A stretch of 64,000 nt of DNA from positions 1,550,001 to 1,614,000 of the forward strand of contig JACAXG010000111.1 of the NCBI GenBank assembly GCA_018881555.1, read 5' to 3'. Shown piece after piece: positions 11,689 to 24,395 of this stretch. The first letter of the stretch is position 1. Each line of letters opens with the position of its first letter. The stretch is from Amblyornis subalaris (Eukaryota > Chordata > Aves > Passeriformes > Ptilonorhynchidae). Under the pieces are notes generated by a model. The model searched no databases, was not told the origin of the DNA, and saw nothing but the letters and a program-made list of their open reading frames with translations. The position numbers were made by a program, and so were the translations under genes.

Positions 11689-14600
11689 TATGCTCCATCA
11701 TGACAGTGTTACAAAATATTTTTGAAACGGTGAAAAAACATATCAAGCCCAACACTCCATTAATGTCTGTTCTGACAAATATTTACTATTAAATTCAGTA
11801 GAGAGATGAATGAATGAAATTTCCTGTCTTATGTCCTGCTAGAGGTCAAATTACATGACGTAGAAGTCCCATTTGGTCTTAAAGTATATGACTTGACCTC
11901 AGTAGGATTAGAGTGACTTAGATCACCTGAGGAGCTGTCCCTCTGTTCTTGTTAGAACTAAGTTAATAATTTGCCACAAGGTATTTTTTTTTAATTTCTT
12001 CTTTCTCCTCCCTTCCTTCCCCACTTGTGACAAGTCGGAAGACAGCTTGCTAAGTGCTCTGATTTATTCTGTACTCAGAGATATTCATCCTGTGAGTAAC
12101 TCCTGGGCTGGCCCTGTCTTGCTGCATGGTAAGCATTTGCTATTCAGAAAGATACTAGTGTAGCAGGTCACTTAAACCACATGGTGAATGTAAATTACAA
12201 ACCCTTGGGAGACCATGCATACTCTAGAGAGACTGGAGCAGGGTAGCCATTTCTGAGAGGAGCAACCGTGTGCTGTGCATGCCATAGCCCATGGCTACAG
12301 TCTGAAGTGGTTGAATTTTCTGCACCCTTCCTGGGTCTGTCCCTGAGGAGCCAGGGTGTTATCAGAGTATATGTTTTAGAGTTGCAGAAACATGTCTCCT
12401 GTGTTCTCCCTGCAAATGCCCAGACATGCAATGTTACATTAAGGAGATAAATGCCACACCAGCTGGCAGGACACTGGAGCAGCCAGATCGGGACAGGGGC
12501 TTTCTTGACATAGAGATTGGAAGTAGCTGGAGAGGGGTCTGGGAGTCAAAAATTAAGGGGCTGTAAGATAGCAGAGCACTGAAATTACAGAGTGCCTGAT
12601 GGTGGACAAGGAATACCAGTCAGACCTGGCAGAAAAAGGGATCTGGCAGGAGGGAGAAAAATTACAACTCTCTGAAGATATTGAACAGAGGGAGGGACTG
12701 GCCGGTTGGGGGCTGGGAGCCTGGGAAGAAGACAGGCAATGGCCTGAGGTGGGAGATGGTCTTAAATTGATCACTTCTTAAAGCAACTCAGATGGCATTA
12801 ATGCAAATTTGTTACCCTCTATCAAAATGAGAATGGAAGGTGTGAAGCTGAAATGAACTAGTACGCAACTCTGAGAAAGCTGATTGTCTGTGGCTGTTGT
12901 TGCAGAATGAGCAGAAACTAAAGGGTAAGAGTCAGCATAGGGGGCAAAAGGAAGAAAGTTCTTTGTTAGACTTGTGCTCTAGACAGGTAGGTATAAATGA
13001 CCATGTAGCAGCTCATAACAGCAAGGAACTGTCTCAGGAGCATCATAAATACCTTAGAAGACCATGTCATTTCCTGTTCAAGTGAGTTATGTCAATGCAA
13101 TGTGTTCTTCTCACTGGTGTCAGTCAAAAAAAAGTACATTATTTTATAAATCTATACTCTGCCCAAACATTTTTTTTCCTGCTTTCTTGCCATGACTTTA
13201 ATTCAGTGTTTGTATTCCGCTTGCTTTTTCAGCTGGAAGTCTGCAGCAGCCTTGATGAAAGAAGTTTGCTCTCTGTATGCACCCTTATACGCACACACAG
13301 AGATTGCCACTCGCACTGGGACACAATAGTTTTACACACAGGATGCTCTGCCTGAGGAGGGCAGGTCACACAGCCCTGGCCTTGGCAGCATCAGCTTCAG
13401 GGAACATTTTAAGTAATAGGTTAGCTGCTATCAGTCAAAGTCAAGTATCCTGGAAAAGGAAATCATAGTCCCTACTTTTGCATCAGGAAGGAATCTCCCA
13501 TCCTGAGGAAGAAAGATTAGCTTAACAGTGCGTGTAATTGCTAAGGAACAACTTCCCATACTACAGTGCATGAAAATATCCCAATTTGGTACATTATGCG
13601 AATAAGGGGACAAGGCTGCATGCAGATTCATGTTCACATTCATGATTGTTATTAAGTAGTCTAATTTTAGGGAAAAAAAGCCCTATTTTACATGAATCAA
13701 AAGCACAGCAATGTTAAAATACATTAAGCAGAAATTTGAATAATAAAGGTCGTATCTGCGAATGTCTCAGAAATAATAATATGGTGTAATGACAATATGA
13801 GATTAGATATGAAAGTGTTCTGTCTCAACAGAGCTGGCAACTGACTAGATTTTCTTATATCTTCACTGGATAAACACACACACATACATGATAACAAACC
13901 ATATACACTGCATCCCAATTTACAGGAAAATTTGCTGACTTGGAATACTTGCAGTAATGGGTGATGCTGGTAGGTAAGAATCAGGTACCCAAACTTTCCT
14001 TAATAGGTTGGAAAATCTTGGGAAAATGATCCTGAAAATTTTTTAAAAAGAAAACAGAAGCAGTGGGTAGTATAGCAGAAAGTTCATTGCATAAAAAGTT
14101 GCTGCTCAACAAAAATAGGAACACTGCCGAGTAAAAGAGGACACAAAACTTATTTATATTTTAGTCCACTGAGTCTTATCTTTGTAAGAACAATAATTAG
14201 GCTGTACTTCCCCTTTACCAAATCTCTCTCCATATAAAGATGATTATTTATTTGGTTGAACTAAAAACAAACTGATTACAGGCATGAAACCTCTCTCATA
14301 TACAACCTGTTCAGCATGACTTCCATATACTTGTGCTCCTTTCCCATGATGGATAGTTCTTCAGAGACGGGCTGAAAGAGATGAGGCTGATGTGAATGGG
14401 CACACACCTTCAGTCAAAGGGTGAGAATATTTCCTCACTAGCCCTCTTTTTTTTTTTCCTCTCTTTTTTTCCTTTTTTTTTTAAATGAAGCCCTGTTTTC
14501 AGCTAAGCTCCTGCATGAGTTACGAGAGTCCAGAGAGGCCATTATAGTTCCAGTTCAGACAGACTTGTAAACCCTGGCATAATCAGGCACAACCACACAC

Positions 14601-16600
14601 ACATGGACCATGACACCAACTGTACATAAGACCAGGCTTGAGGGTAGACAAGCTCTTTGAAATATTTCAGGAAAGATGTCACTAGTCTGTATTCAAAGAT
14701 TTTTCTTTGCTATTAGCTCCCAGAAAAGCAAGAAGCAGCATAAACAACGGGTTATAACCCTGCCTACAGTGTGCATTTTTGAAAGAACCAGCATCCTTGT
14801 TTCAACACTGAATTTTCAGATTCCTGGCGTTATCCTTTAAAAGAATAGCCACTGATCACAGAAGCAGAGAACCAGACCACTTGCCTGATAGCTTACTCTG
14901 TTCCCAGTATATGTTTATTACACTGCAAAGGGTCAGCGCAGTCCTCCTTGGGTTCAAGTGCCTTGTCTGTAAAACACGAGCAATAATCATAAAGTCTCCT
15001 TCTTCCTAAACTTTTCCCTCACTGCCTATCCAGGCAGTAATCTCTGCCAAGCTGTCTGTTACCCATGTCTTTAGAGAAACTAGTACAAAGAGTCCCTGAT
15101 CTTGGCCACACCTGTCTTCACATAAAAACATTAGATTTGTAAAGATGCTCCCTCACATTCAGATAAACACTATGAAAGCAACTTCCAAAGGTATCCAAAG
15201 GTCAGAAATACACTCTCCTTTTGCTGGAAATGACATTTTTTTCAATGTGAGTTCAAGATCTCTTGTACAGTCTCCCTTTAATTTCAGAAATTGTATTTTC
15301 TTCCTTCCTAATTAGCAAATGTTAGGACAAGAACTTTAGGATGGAAGGTATATACCTAATGCTTGTAACAGAGCAAATGGCTATTGGTGTTGTCCGATTA
15401 AAGAAGCCATAGTTCTTGATGATAAATTGTTACAAGTCTGAGATAAGGCAGAGGCACCTCCAAAGAAATTTTTCATGTCATGGAAGAGGAAGCAAATTTG
15501 AAAGCGGACATTAAGGATTGTTATTAGATGCTCTTTATAACCAGTGGTATGGGAAATTCATTAATTGTTTTTCATCTATGTGCAGTAAGTTATATCAGCT
15601 GGATCTTATAGGAAATAGATGCATAGGAATTTGGCTCAAAATTGCTAAAATGAAACAAAACCAGGAACTATTTTTACTACAGATGACATTATAGTATGCT
15701 ACCCGCAATGACTATGTGAAAGCAAAAATTGAAAAATGAATGCAGTGTCTAAATGCTGCACTATTATTTCATGTAATGTCATTGAAATAAACTTTCTGCT
15801 ACATCACCTTTGGAAGAAATGCATATTTTACATTAAAAAAATAAATCAAAAACTGGATTAAAACTAGCCTGTAAATTCAGATAGAAAGAGGGAGCAGTTG
15901 GATGATGACACTGCAAATTGTAAGAAATAAAAAGCCCAATTCCTACCATAAAAACTTAAAATTCTGGATTTGTTCTGGACTGGATCAGAAATGCCCCAGA
16001 GAGGTGAATGAAGGGGGTAGAAAAGGGCATATCTCAGAGACTATTTCTTATGATTTCATGCATCATTCATTTCCCCAAAAGACATAGGTAGGAAATACAG
16101 TCTTTTCTGTGAATAACCATATAGGAAGTCAGCTTCTCCTTTACATTGCATAATCATTTATACCTTGATAAAATGTGTTGAGGTTTGTGCACAAGACAAA
16201 AAAATGCAAGATCTCTCCTCTTGCTAATGGGAGCCTTTTATATGTGCTTTAGGAAGTCCCAAACAAAGCAAAGCAAGGGCTAACCAGGTTCTTGTCATAA
16301 AAACTTCACTTCAAGTAGTGAAAATGATGTAGATATATTTAATTTCAGCTGTTCAGAATAAAATGTTGCAGAAATATTATTTATCCTGCTGGCTCAATTG
16401 TGGTGCCCTCTACCAGCTACTGTCAGTGTTCAGAAGTGAGACAGGCCCGTGCAACTGAACTGCTTCTCAGAGCTGTTTGCTCCTTAAGAGAACAAACCCC
16501 CATTCCAAATTCATCTCCAACTGTAAGTGGACCAGGTTATCAGCTTGCCTTCAAACACTTTCTGAAACAACAGATTCAAGGTGTATTGCTGTTTGGGAGA
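11689..16600. other. AT-rich single-copy sequence, nothing recognised
   Basis: Contains T- and CT-rich runs (about 14446-14484) and scattered short open frames of at most 88 codons. No known repeat, RNA gene or exon is evident. Confidence 0.55.
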
Positions 16601-16624
16601 GTTTGTCAGATGATGAAGATACCA

Positions 16625-16630
16625 TTTATT
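16625..16630 (-). terminator. Candidate polyadenylation signal (AATAAA, minus strand)
   Basis: AATAAA on the minus strand lies about 40 bases downstream of the stop of the possible terminal exon at 16670-16800. The hexamer is common by chance, so its value rests on that pairing. Confidence 0.3.
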
Positions 16631-16669
16631 AGAGTCTTTTTGAAATGGGGCACCCTCGGGGTGCTGATG

Positions 16670-16800
16670 TCAGGGCAGCTTCTTGCAGTGAAGGGCCTGC
16701 CATGACTCTTCTTCAGGGATGCCAAGGGCCTGTAGTTGAGCAGTCACTACCCTGGCCCAGAGCAGAGGACCTACCACCTCCTCCAGCTCCTTGTTGAGAT
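16670..16800 (-). pseudogene. Possible 3'-terminal exon or coding relic, unassigned
   Basis: A GC-rich patch (about 16640-17090) stands out from its AT-rich surroundings. On the minus strand, after a plausible splice acceptor (ctctgtcctcag, 16801-16812), an open frame of about 43 codons runs to a TGA at 16670-16672. The peptide is rich in Glu, Leu and Ala and looks helical, unlike the low-quality translations nearby. AATAAA follows about 40 bases after the stop. Upstream, other frames are open (16713-17081 and 16771-17025), so the rest of any gene would have to be spliced or frameshifted. I do not recognise the protein. It may be a real last exon, a decayed gene or chance; a low call. Confidence 0.25.
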
Positions 16801-17169
16801 CTGAGGACAGAGATCACAGGGTAAACCGGGACTCCCTTGAACAGCCAAGGTGCCTCCAGGGCTGCTACGCCAAGGGCTGGCACACAGGGCAGCCGCAGCT
16901 GGGCCAGGCCAGGAGCATGAGTCCCTGCGGTGATACAGCGGGTCCTGGATGGGGCAGCTGAGGAAGATGGAGATAAGGAGAACCTCCATATCCACTGCCT
17001 TCCAGTCCTTTGCCACAGAATGCACCCTAGCCAGGGCAATGAAGGCTCAGGGATCTCAACGTGCTCCCAGAACAGGGCCATCCAGATCTCCTGCTCTATT
17101 CCTCTTCTATTCCTATATACCCAACTGGTTGGTATTTATTACAAAAAAAAGTAAATGGTAAACTCAAAG

Positions 17170-17305
17170 AACTATATGGTAATATAGATGCGAAGGGACT
17201 TTTGGAGGTCTAACTGCCCTCTAAAATCAGGGTCAACTTAAATAAGGCTGCTCAAAGCCTTGTCTATATGAGTTCTGGATGTCTTCATAGGGTACATTGG
17301 GTGAA
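17170..17305 (-). mobile_element. CR1 LINE 3' fragment, decayed
   Basis: The stretch reads like the reverse complement of a CR1 3' region, with recognisable blocks such as gcgaagggac, tttggaggtc, cagggtcaactta and gctgctcaaagcc in the usual order. Both ends fade into single-copy sequence and no target duplication was seen. CR1 is the dominant LINE of birds and is usually 5'-truncated. The match is from remembered CR1 blocks, not an alignment. Confidence 0.6.
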
Positions 17306-20300
17306 ACAAAGAAAAAATGAAGCAATATTTGCAGGTAAAATAGAAAGCAGAATTAGAAAATAAATATTTTTCTTGGTTCATAGTCAGATAGTGTATCTAT
17401 GTTAGTATACACTTTGACTGGTTTCATAGATAATGCTTCTTGACTGTAATTGAAAACATTTTAGTATGCCGTTGCTACTGTGTATGTGCTCATTGTCTCC
17501 ACTGCCATGCTATGTACCTCAATATGTCTACATCTTCTATAACCATTCTTTACATTTTTGCTATGTTTGAGGTTGTCGTTTAGCTAAGAATTTCAAGGAG
17601 AGAGAAAAAAAAGGAGTGCCTGTCTGGAGTATCTCTTTCAAGTAGGTCATTGTTAAAAGAGACAGTGGGGCACACGCCCTGGTCAAGAATTTCACTAGTG
17701 AAAATGGGATGCATTCTGATGAATTTCAGTCTTGTCTCTCTAGAAAGCTGCCTAGACAAATGCAGCCAGGAGGTGTACCAAACAAATGAAAGGTGATTTT
17801 TTTTTCCGCAAAATTCAGATGATTTATGAAAAAATCAGTGAATTTTTAAGGGTTTTAAAGAGTAGTCATCCAATAAATCAGAATAACAGAATGTTTCAAA
17901 TGGGAACTTTTTGGTTCAGTTATGGCTTTGCTTTAGATGAGATTAAGAAGCTCAAATTTTCATCTTTCACTTCAGTTGACTCTACATTTTATTCACCAAA
18001 ACAAAAATGCATTATATTTGGACGATAGCTAAGCCATAATATTTTTTAAAAGTACAATGCTTCTTATCAGAACTCCCATAATTCCCATTTTTCATCTTCT
18101 TCAGCATTACATATATGATAATATAATGTAGTTGCAAAAATTTATTTTCTAGGTTGTTTTCATTTTTGAGCTCATTTTGTTTGAGAAAATGATCTCCTTT
18201 TCTGGGTAGCTGTCTCATGACTATTTCTAGGTGTATCTAGCACACCCTGATAAGGCACATCACTCATACAACCCTGCCCTGTCTGTGACAATTACAAACA
18301 GACCAACGTAGCAGCAGGCATCCCCAGAACATCAAGCTCTATGAAAACTAATTTCTGTATCTGCAGTTTGTTCTTACTTCCAGTGACAAGTGATCGATGT
18401 CCTGTGAGTTCAACCTGCTACCAAGTATCGCTCAACTAGAATGAAATGCTTGCCTGAGTAGAGAGCACAAGCAATAAAAATTCATCCCTCTTGAGCTCCA
18501 CTTAACCCTCAACTAAAATTATATGGGATGTAGGTGGCACATGGGCCTTGTGACCAGTGATGGACTGAATTGCTAAAGGAGCTGAAAAGGCCAGAGTTTT
18601 CTAGGAAAAATCTCCATGACAACTTTTTGTTGATGTTGTTGTTGTAGTTTTTATTTTAATGCTATTTTGTTCCCTGCTGCTTTCACCAGGGAAACAGGAC
18701 CTGTGTAACCACATTGCCTTTTTACTCTCCTGGCATTCTGTCACTACTTACTGGCAGCTCGGAACCCATTAGACAATTTCTATCAAACAGTCAAGGCATT
18801 TCAGAGTTATCACATGTAAATTACCACAAGTTTCCAGAAAGTCAGTGCCAGAGTGTTCTCAGTTTGTGCTTGGTTGATCATATTTCTTTCTTCTTCATTC
18901 TCATTTTATTGCACTCTCAATTAGTAAAACAGCCAGACAACATGCTTAATAGCACAAGTCAGCAAATGCAGATACCTGTAAATTAAGTGTGAGCCTTCCT
19001 GTTGATTTGGCAAGCAAGCAAGCAAGCGGGAGAGTTGTAGCTGGGTGTAATGTGATTTACATCAGGAAAGGGCACAGTAGGGACACTCTGCAGTGAAGAG
19101 CAGCTCCACTGCTTCAGAAAGAACAAGCAAAGATTGAATGAGGAAATTTTCACATTAAAGTGCTTCATCTCCTACAGGAATTGATTGCACCATAATATGT
19201 ATTCAGAAAACAGGTTATTTTTATTATGTGGGGATTTGGAGCACTTCTGCAGGATCTGCTGTAATAACAGAATTGATCTGTGACAGCAGAGTTATGGTAT
19301 TGGCCTCAGGATGGGTCCTACTTTCTGTTGGTCTTTGAGCATGATTATCTGTGGGTGGCTCCCAAATTGCAGATGGGGCAAAGATTTCCAGTGCCAGCCA
19401 CAGTACCCATGTATTCAATAACCATGAGACACTGAGAAGCTGAAAATGAGTCATAGCCGTAGAAGCATTGCCTTTAGTAAACAGTTGAAGGACATTGTGA
19501 AAAGTGCAGTTTTTGTTCTGCATTTTCCACTGTAAAGAATAGGAAATGAATTCACCTCAATTGGTGGTGGGTTGCTTGTGGGTTTTCACTCCTCAAAGTC
19601 CTTGTTCAGAAGATCCTCTCACTTACACACATTTTTTTTCCATCCTCAGTGGAGGGTTTGTTCTTATTTTTCAAGAAGAATCCAGGTAGACTCCAAGCAG
19701 AGCCTCCTGCTCTTGTTATGGAGTTGTGCACGAAGGTGTACTCTCCATGCCTGTGAATCAAACACTGTTTGATTAGTATTAGTATTCCCTTAGAATTCCA
19801 AAGCACAAGTAGAGCAAAATCTCTTTTCCTCATGAGTCTGGTGAACTAGCACATGACTTTGCAGAAAAAATTTACATATATGATCAACCTGTGTTTTTGT
19901 GATAAAGGTAACCAATATTCTTTGTATCAGCTGCATCAAAAAAGATGGTGGATCTCACTGTTTCAGCTGAATGTCCTGTTGCTGACCAACAAACTTTTAC
20001 AGATGATGAATACCAGCTGTATAAATCCTACAAAAATGAATATATTGCATAGTTTTCCTTGTAGCTTGATTAAAATGGCTAAAAATTATTCAATACCTCA
20101 CCCACACCAAAAATTTATCAGAATTACTTCCTTTTTTTCCTTATCATCTAGACATTTTTAGTGTTCTTTGCACCTTTCAACTCAGTTCCCCATAAATTCA
20201 AAATGTAATGTTATATAAATCTTTTTTAGCAGGTGATGTTTTTGGTATTTCATTTCACTCATAACTGCACTAAAGGCATAAGCATATTGGGCCTTATAAC

Positions 20301-22220
20301 CCTCAAAATATCCATCTGAAGGACCTGAATGTTGGCAGGTTAGCTGCCTACACAGAGAATGGGGCATTATTTGTGCCCTATATACCAGTACGCTCCCATG
20401 TGTTTCTTTCATTGCATGGGAACTGTATAAAGAGCAGGATGGACAGTCTACAGTGAGACAAAGAAATCTAGTCCACAAGAACACGAAAGGTGCAGCATGT
20501 TTCAAAGGCAGGTGGAAATTCTGATCCTACGGTGTTCAGTAACTCTAAAAATATCCTCCACTCAGTACAACAGCAGAGCTTCCTTTCTGTCAGATTAAAG
20601 AAAAGGTTTTAAATTGCTCAGGTAAGAAAGAATTATAGTGATGCTTTCCTAATCAGAGCTAAATATCAGCTACTTCTGATCCGCTACATTGTCAGCTAAG
20701 TAATGACTCATTTTCTGCATTGTCCTCAGTATGTGAAGGACAACAGGAGAGCAAACCTTATCCACAGGTTCTGGTTACACTTAGGCATTTCCTTCTATCA
20801 GAGGCAGGCATTATGAAACACAGTGCATTCACAAATTAAAAGCAGAAACACAGTCAGCAGTTACAAAGGCTGTTGATACACTTGATTGTCCCATAGCATT
20901 TAAAGGCTGTATTGCCTTGATTGGCTAAGACAGTAGAGAGATGTCATAAGGTCTGCAGGTCTGTGTAGTGCCTGAAAATTACTTCTTCTTTTAAGGTGGA
21001 CTTCTTTTCCCTTTATTTATAAACAGGATTTGCAACTTTTCCTATGACAAGCAGGATAGGCTTTTTCAGCAAACGTTTGTTGTCTCACCTGCTCTGACTG
21101 GACTGTCAGCAATTTCCCACTGCTAGTGTACACAGCTACTGTACATGCAACCCAGCTCATCCTAATTCAACTCAGACAAAGAAACAAGTCAGGATGTCTT
21201 CTTTGTCTTGGAACAGGGAGAACTGGAGAGCCTGCATGCATTCTGGTGCTTGGAAAAGTAAAGAAAAGAGATTTATTGGGCAGCTGCTATAAGGATAGTT
21301 ACTTAGGGAACTGTGCTACCCATAAAATGCCTTTATGCAGCACTTCTGGCACCTCGAATTAGCGGTAAAATCCAAGGCAAATGTCTCCATTGCATATGAA
21401 TGTGGCAGTAGATGTTCCTTGTGGTGATTCTGCAAAAGCTATCCTTAACAGGTTCCTACCTATCCTATGAGTGCTCGTTCTAAATGGCACAAGCTAAACC
21501 TAGGAGGATTATCTGTTTTTTTAATGGTAAATGCTAAGAGTTTAACAATACTTGGACATACGTTAAACGGTCTGGTTCCACTCCTTCTCACCTAGCTCAC
21601 TGTCTGGCAAACGATGTCCTCAACTGATACTCTTCCTAACTGGGAAGAGAACAGCCCTCACAGGCCTACCTGACTAATTCTTTCACCCTTTGCTCTTGAA
21701 ATTAGCATGCATCTCATGCCGCCTTATCAATTACAATATTTGATTTAAGTTTTCCCACTGTTTTGCTTCATTTAAACCCTGCACTGAGAACTACATATTA
21801 CACAAATTTTAGTAATCTGGTGTGTGCACTGTCATTCTTCTGTCCCATTGCATTTTACCCCCTGGTTTTAATGCATATCCTGTATAAGATTATTTGTGCC
21901 ATGTTTTTTTAATTCAGAAATTCACAGCAAACCAGGCATACTGCTGAATCTTATGAGGTAAAAGTACAGATGGTTTAAAACTCTGACTGTAAGCTCTTGC
22001 CTATGCTGTTAGAAACTGTTTCATTCTGCAAAACAGACCATTTTTAAAAGACACAATAATTTCTGAGCCACTGAGCAAGTGATGTTTTATGTACCACCAG
22101 TTGGAATGTGTATTGCTAGCAAGAAAATGGGTTCTGATTATTTGTATGCAAACATCCATCTATTTTCATTTAGAATAGCAAACAATTATTCAGATAACCA
22201 ATAGTAAGAGCAAGTAAGTC
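17306..22220. other. AT-rich single-copy sequence, nothing recognised
   Basis: Open frames are at most about 107 codons (20182-20505, minus) with no recognisable product. A short CAAG repeat lies at about 19010-19026. No further repeat was recognised. Confidence 0.55.
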
Positions 22221-22221
22221 T

Positions 22222-22226
22222 CCATC
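22222..22226. repeat. Target-site duplication, left of LTR B2
   Basis: ccatc, repeated at 23592-23596 across the whole composite (outer LTR B2 plus inner LTR A2). Confidence 0.8.
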
Positions 22227-22280
22227 TGTCCTAGGGTGACTTTATGATGCTATATATCCCAATCACCTGCTTAATGAAAG

Positions 22281-22286
22281 AATATT
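22281..22286. repeat. Target-site duplication of nested LTR A2, left copy
   Basis: aatatt, repeated at 22901-22906. Removing the insert and one copy restores the family B sequence, as seen in the uninterrupted copy near 10951. Confidence 0.92.
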
Positions 22287-22900
22287 TGTCACGGCGGTGT
22301 GGAGATGATGGGTGCTGCAACCTTCCGAAAGCGCCTCCAGCTGGAAGCCGCTCAGCAGGGCCAACACACACACACACTGGATGGCTTTATCCAAAACAGG
22401 GTTGACGGCAAAGAGGCAGGAAGGGTCTTCACATAGGGTTCCACAGGAGAGGTTTATTCCAGCCACGCATGTGAAGGGGTCCGGGGACGAAGACAAAGGG
22501 ATATGGGAGGGTCCAGGTTTATATACGGGGTCGGTAGGGGAGGAGAGAGAGCATCAGGGACCAATAGTCTGAGGGCACAGGGGTGGTACACAGGCCGGGC
22601 TAGGGTATGGGAACCAATAGGGAAACTCCGAGGGAGTGGTGAGGGAGCAAGGGCCAATGGGAGAACAGAGAAGGGAGAACTTTCTACAGCAGGGACATAT
22701 AGGGTATAAAGGGGCAGGGAGGCCAACGGGCCAGCCGGGGAAACAGAACTGGGGGTACATTAACATAACGAAACAAAGTATCTTGGGAGAGGCCTTTTCT
22801 ATCTCCCTAACTTGAGTGCCACTTAGGGTTCTTCCCTCCAGGAGACCCTCTGTTACCAGGGTCACAGGTCCCTCTGTTACCAGGCCCACCAGCCTCCACA
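22287..22900 (-). mobile_element. Solo LTR, family A copy 2, nested inside LTR B2
   Basis: This 614-bp LTR has plus-strand termini TGTCACGG and CCTCCACA and a perfect 6-bp duplication aatatt (22281-22286 and 22901-22906). On the minus strand it has a TATA element (22520-22525) and AATAAA (22453-22458). CCAAT boxes on the plus strand lie at 22561-22565, 22613-22617 and 22654-22658. It is the shortest family A copy. Since it interrupts LTR B2 it is the younger of the two. A CA run (about 22368-22379) lies in its R/U5 part. Confidence 0.94.
22520..22658 (-). promoter_or_regulatory. LTR A2 core promoter: TATA plus three CCAAT boxes
   Basis: TATA element at 22520-22525. CCAAT (plus strand) starts at 22561, 22613 and 22654, so the spacings are 41, 52 and 41 bp, very close to the sister copies. 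Confidence 0.7.
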
Positions 22901-22906
22901 AATATT
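22901..22906. repeat. Target-site duplication of nested LTR A2, right copy
   Basis: aatatt, matching 22281-22286. Confidence 0.92.
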
Positions 22907-23460
22907 AATTCTGTGTCTTTAAGCTGGCTGGAGAAGCCAGGCACTTGTTTTGGTTTTCTTTGAAGTTGTTTACATTCCTGGCTTTATCAGCTAGCTGTTG
23001 TTGTGGTTCTCAGGAGAGAGCTCTTGCCGGCCGCTTTGCTGCAGTCGGATGCAAAGGGAACACTTTTACCTTTTTTTCTTGTGAGTTTTTGGTGCTGCTT
23101 TGACTCATATTGGAGGGAGTTAAAAACTTACTTTTGGCTTTTTTCCTCCTCTGCCTGAAGCACAGAGAGAGCACAGTTTTCCTGGTACTGTGGTTTTGTC
23201 TCTTTCTCTGGAACTGTTCAGCTGAGCTTTGGTTTGAAATACCATTACCAGGGTGGGCCTCGGCGTGGCCACAAGGAGGCCTGCTCTGCACCTCGGCTTC
23301 TGAGAGAGTAAAACTACACCTGGGAAACAAAGGACTCCGAATTCATCTAGGTTGTCTTCATCATGAGAGGTTTATTATCTAATATTATTCGTTTTTTATT
23401 TTCCTTTTCCCTTCCGCTGATGCCTGCATGCACCAGCCCCCCAGCAGCTGGGTTTTGTTA

Positions 23461-23466
23461 AATAAA
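23461..23466 (+). terminator. LTR B2 polyadenylation signal
   Basis: AATAAA about 130 bp before the LTR end, followed by a T-rich run. The homologous site in LTR B1 has decayed to AATAAG. Confidence 0.65.
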
Positions 23467-23591
23467 CTGGTTTTTTTCACTTTCCTCCAAGAAATTCTTA
23501 TGGGGCGGGGAGGGGAAGGGAGTTTTAGGACCCTATCTTTTGCAGAGGAGGCTCTTCGAGTCTTCCTCCTAAGTTTGTCCAAACTGTGACA

Positions 23592-23596
23592 CCATC
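23592..23596. repeat. Target-site duplication, right of LTR B2
   Basis: ccatc, matching 22222-22226. Confidence 0.8.
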
Positions 23597-24310
23597 CCAA
23601 TAGCTTTTGTTTTTACTTGAGAAGAAAAACAAAGGAATGTGGATAATGCATATATGTCTACTGAAGTAATGTTCCTGTTTCTGGCTTCAAATGAGGATTT
23701 GCAATTAAATTACTTCAGAGGAAGGTATTAGGAAAAAAAAAGTAACAAACATAGCTGAACACTCATTTGCTTTGGGAACACCCCAAATGGTCAAATAGGA
23801 AGTAATGGCTTTATCCTGAAAGACTCTGAGTGGTCTTTCTAAGACCTTTGCTACTTCAGGACTGAGCACTGAGAAAATACCTGAAGATGACCTTTCCTGA
23901 CAGAAATGATAGTCCTACAGAGATCTAGATAATCAGTTATTTTCCTTCCTTCTGAAGAATCAGGTTTGGATACTCGTGATCTTGGAAACCGGGCATGAAA
24001 TTTGGTAGTATGACCAGGACAGACTGTGAATCCAGAGCTGCTGCATATTATTCATAAAGGCAGAATTCTATTCTACCCATTCTATTTATGCAGTTTGAAC
24101 ATGTGTTTTTCTGTGAGGACAACTCACTTCATGGAGGGCTAGTACAGGCCTTATGCAATACAGAATGACATAATTTGAGCTTAACTTGTGTTGGGAGATG
24201 AAATTTCATGTAATGCTATTCTCTTGCTGTGCAGGGCTGCAGGGTTGATGTCTGCCAGCCTTCTAATATGTCAGCTTACATTCAAAAAATGCTGTAAATA
24301 ACTGTATTTA
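23597..24310. other. Single-copy sequence, nothing recognised
   Basis: AT-rich, with no repeat or gene evident. Confidence 0.55.
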
Positions 24311-24395
24311 GAAGAAGAAGAAGAAGAAGAAGAAGAAGAAGAAGAAGAAGAAGAAGAAGAAGAAGAAGAAGAAGAAGAAGAAGAAGAAGAAGAAG
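24311..24395 (+). repeat. Pure GAA trinucleotide repeat
   Basis: An uninterrupted (GAA)n tract of about 85 bp, roughly 28 units, ending in GCAGCA. GAA/TTC tracts of this length can form triplex DNA and vary in length. The minus-strand open frame through it, a run of leucines, is a by-product of the repeat and not a gene. Confidence 0.97.

Larger units (their letters stand above)
22227..23591 (+). mobile_element. Solo LTR, family B copy 2, split by a nested LTR
   Basis: The outer element begins TGTCCTAGGG and ends CTGTGACA, with the 5-bp duplication ccatc on both sides. Without the nested insert at 22287-22900 and one copy of its duplication it is 745 bp and collinear with the copy at 10891-11683. 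The left arm is 22227-22286 and the right arm 22901-23591. An intact AATAAA (23461-23466) followed by a T-rich run marks the R/U5 side and sets plus orientation. No retroviral genes are attached. Confidence 0.93.

Noticed and set aside
22554..22901. 115-codon open frame, minus strand
   Set aside because: It lies in LTR A2 and has no retroviral protein features.
23010..23330. 106-codon open frame, minus strand, with a peptide shared with 39658-39885
   Set aside because: The shared peptide reflects two homologous family B LTRs, one in each orientation, rather than a conserved protein.
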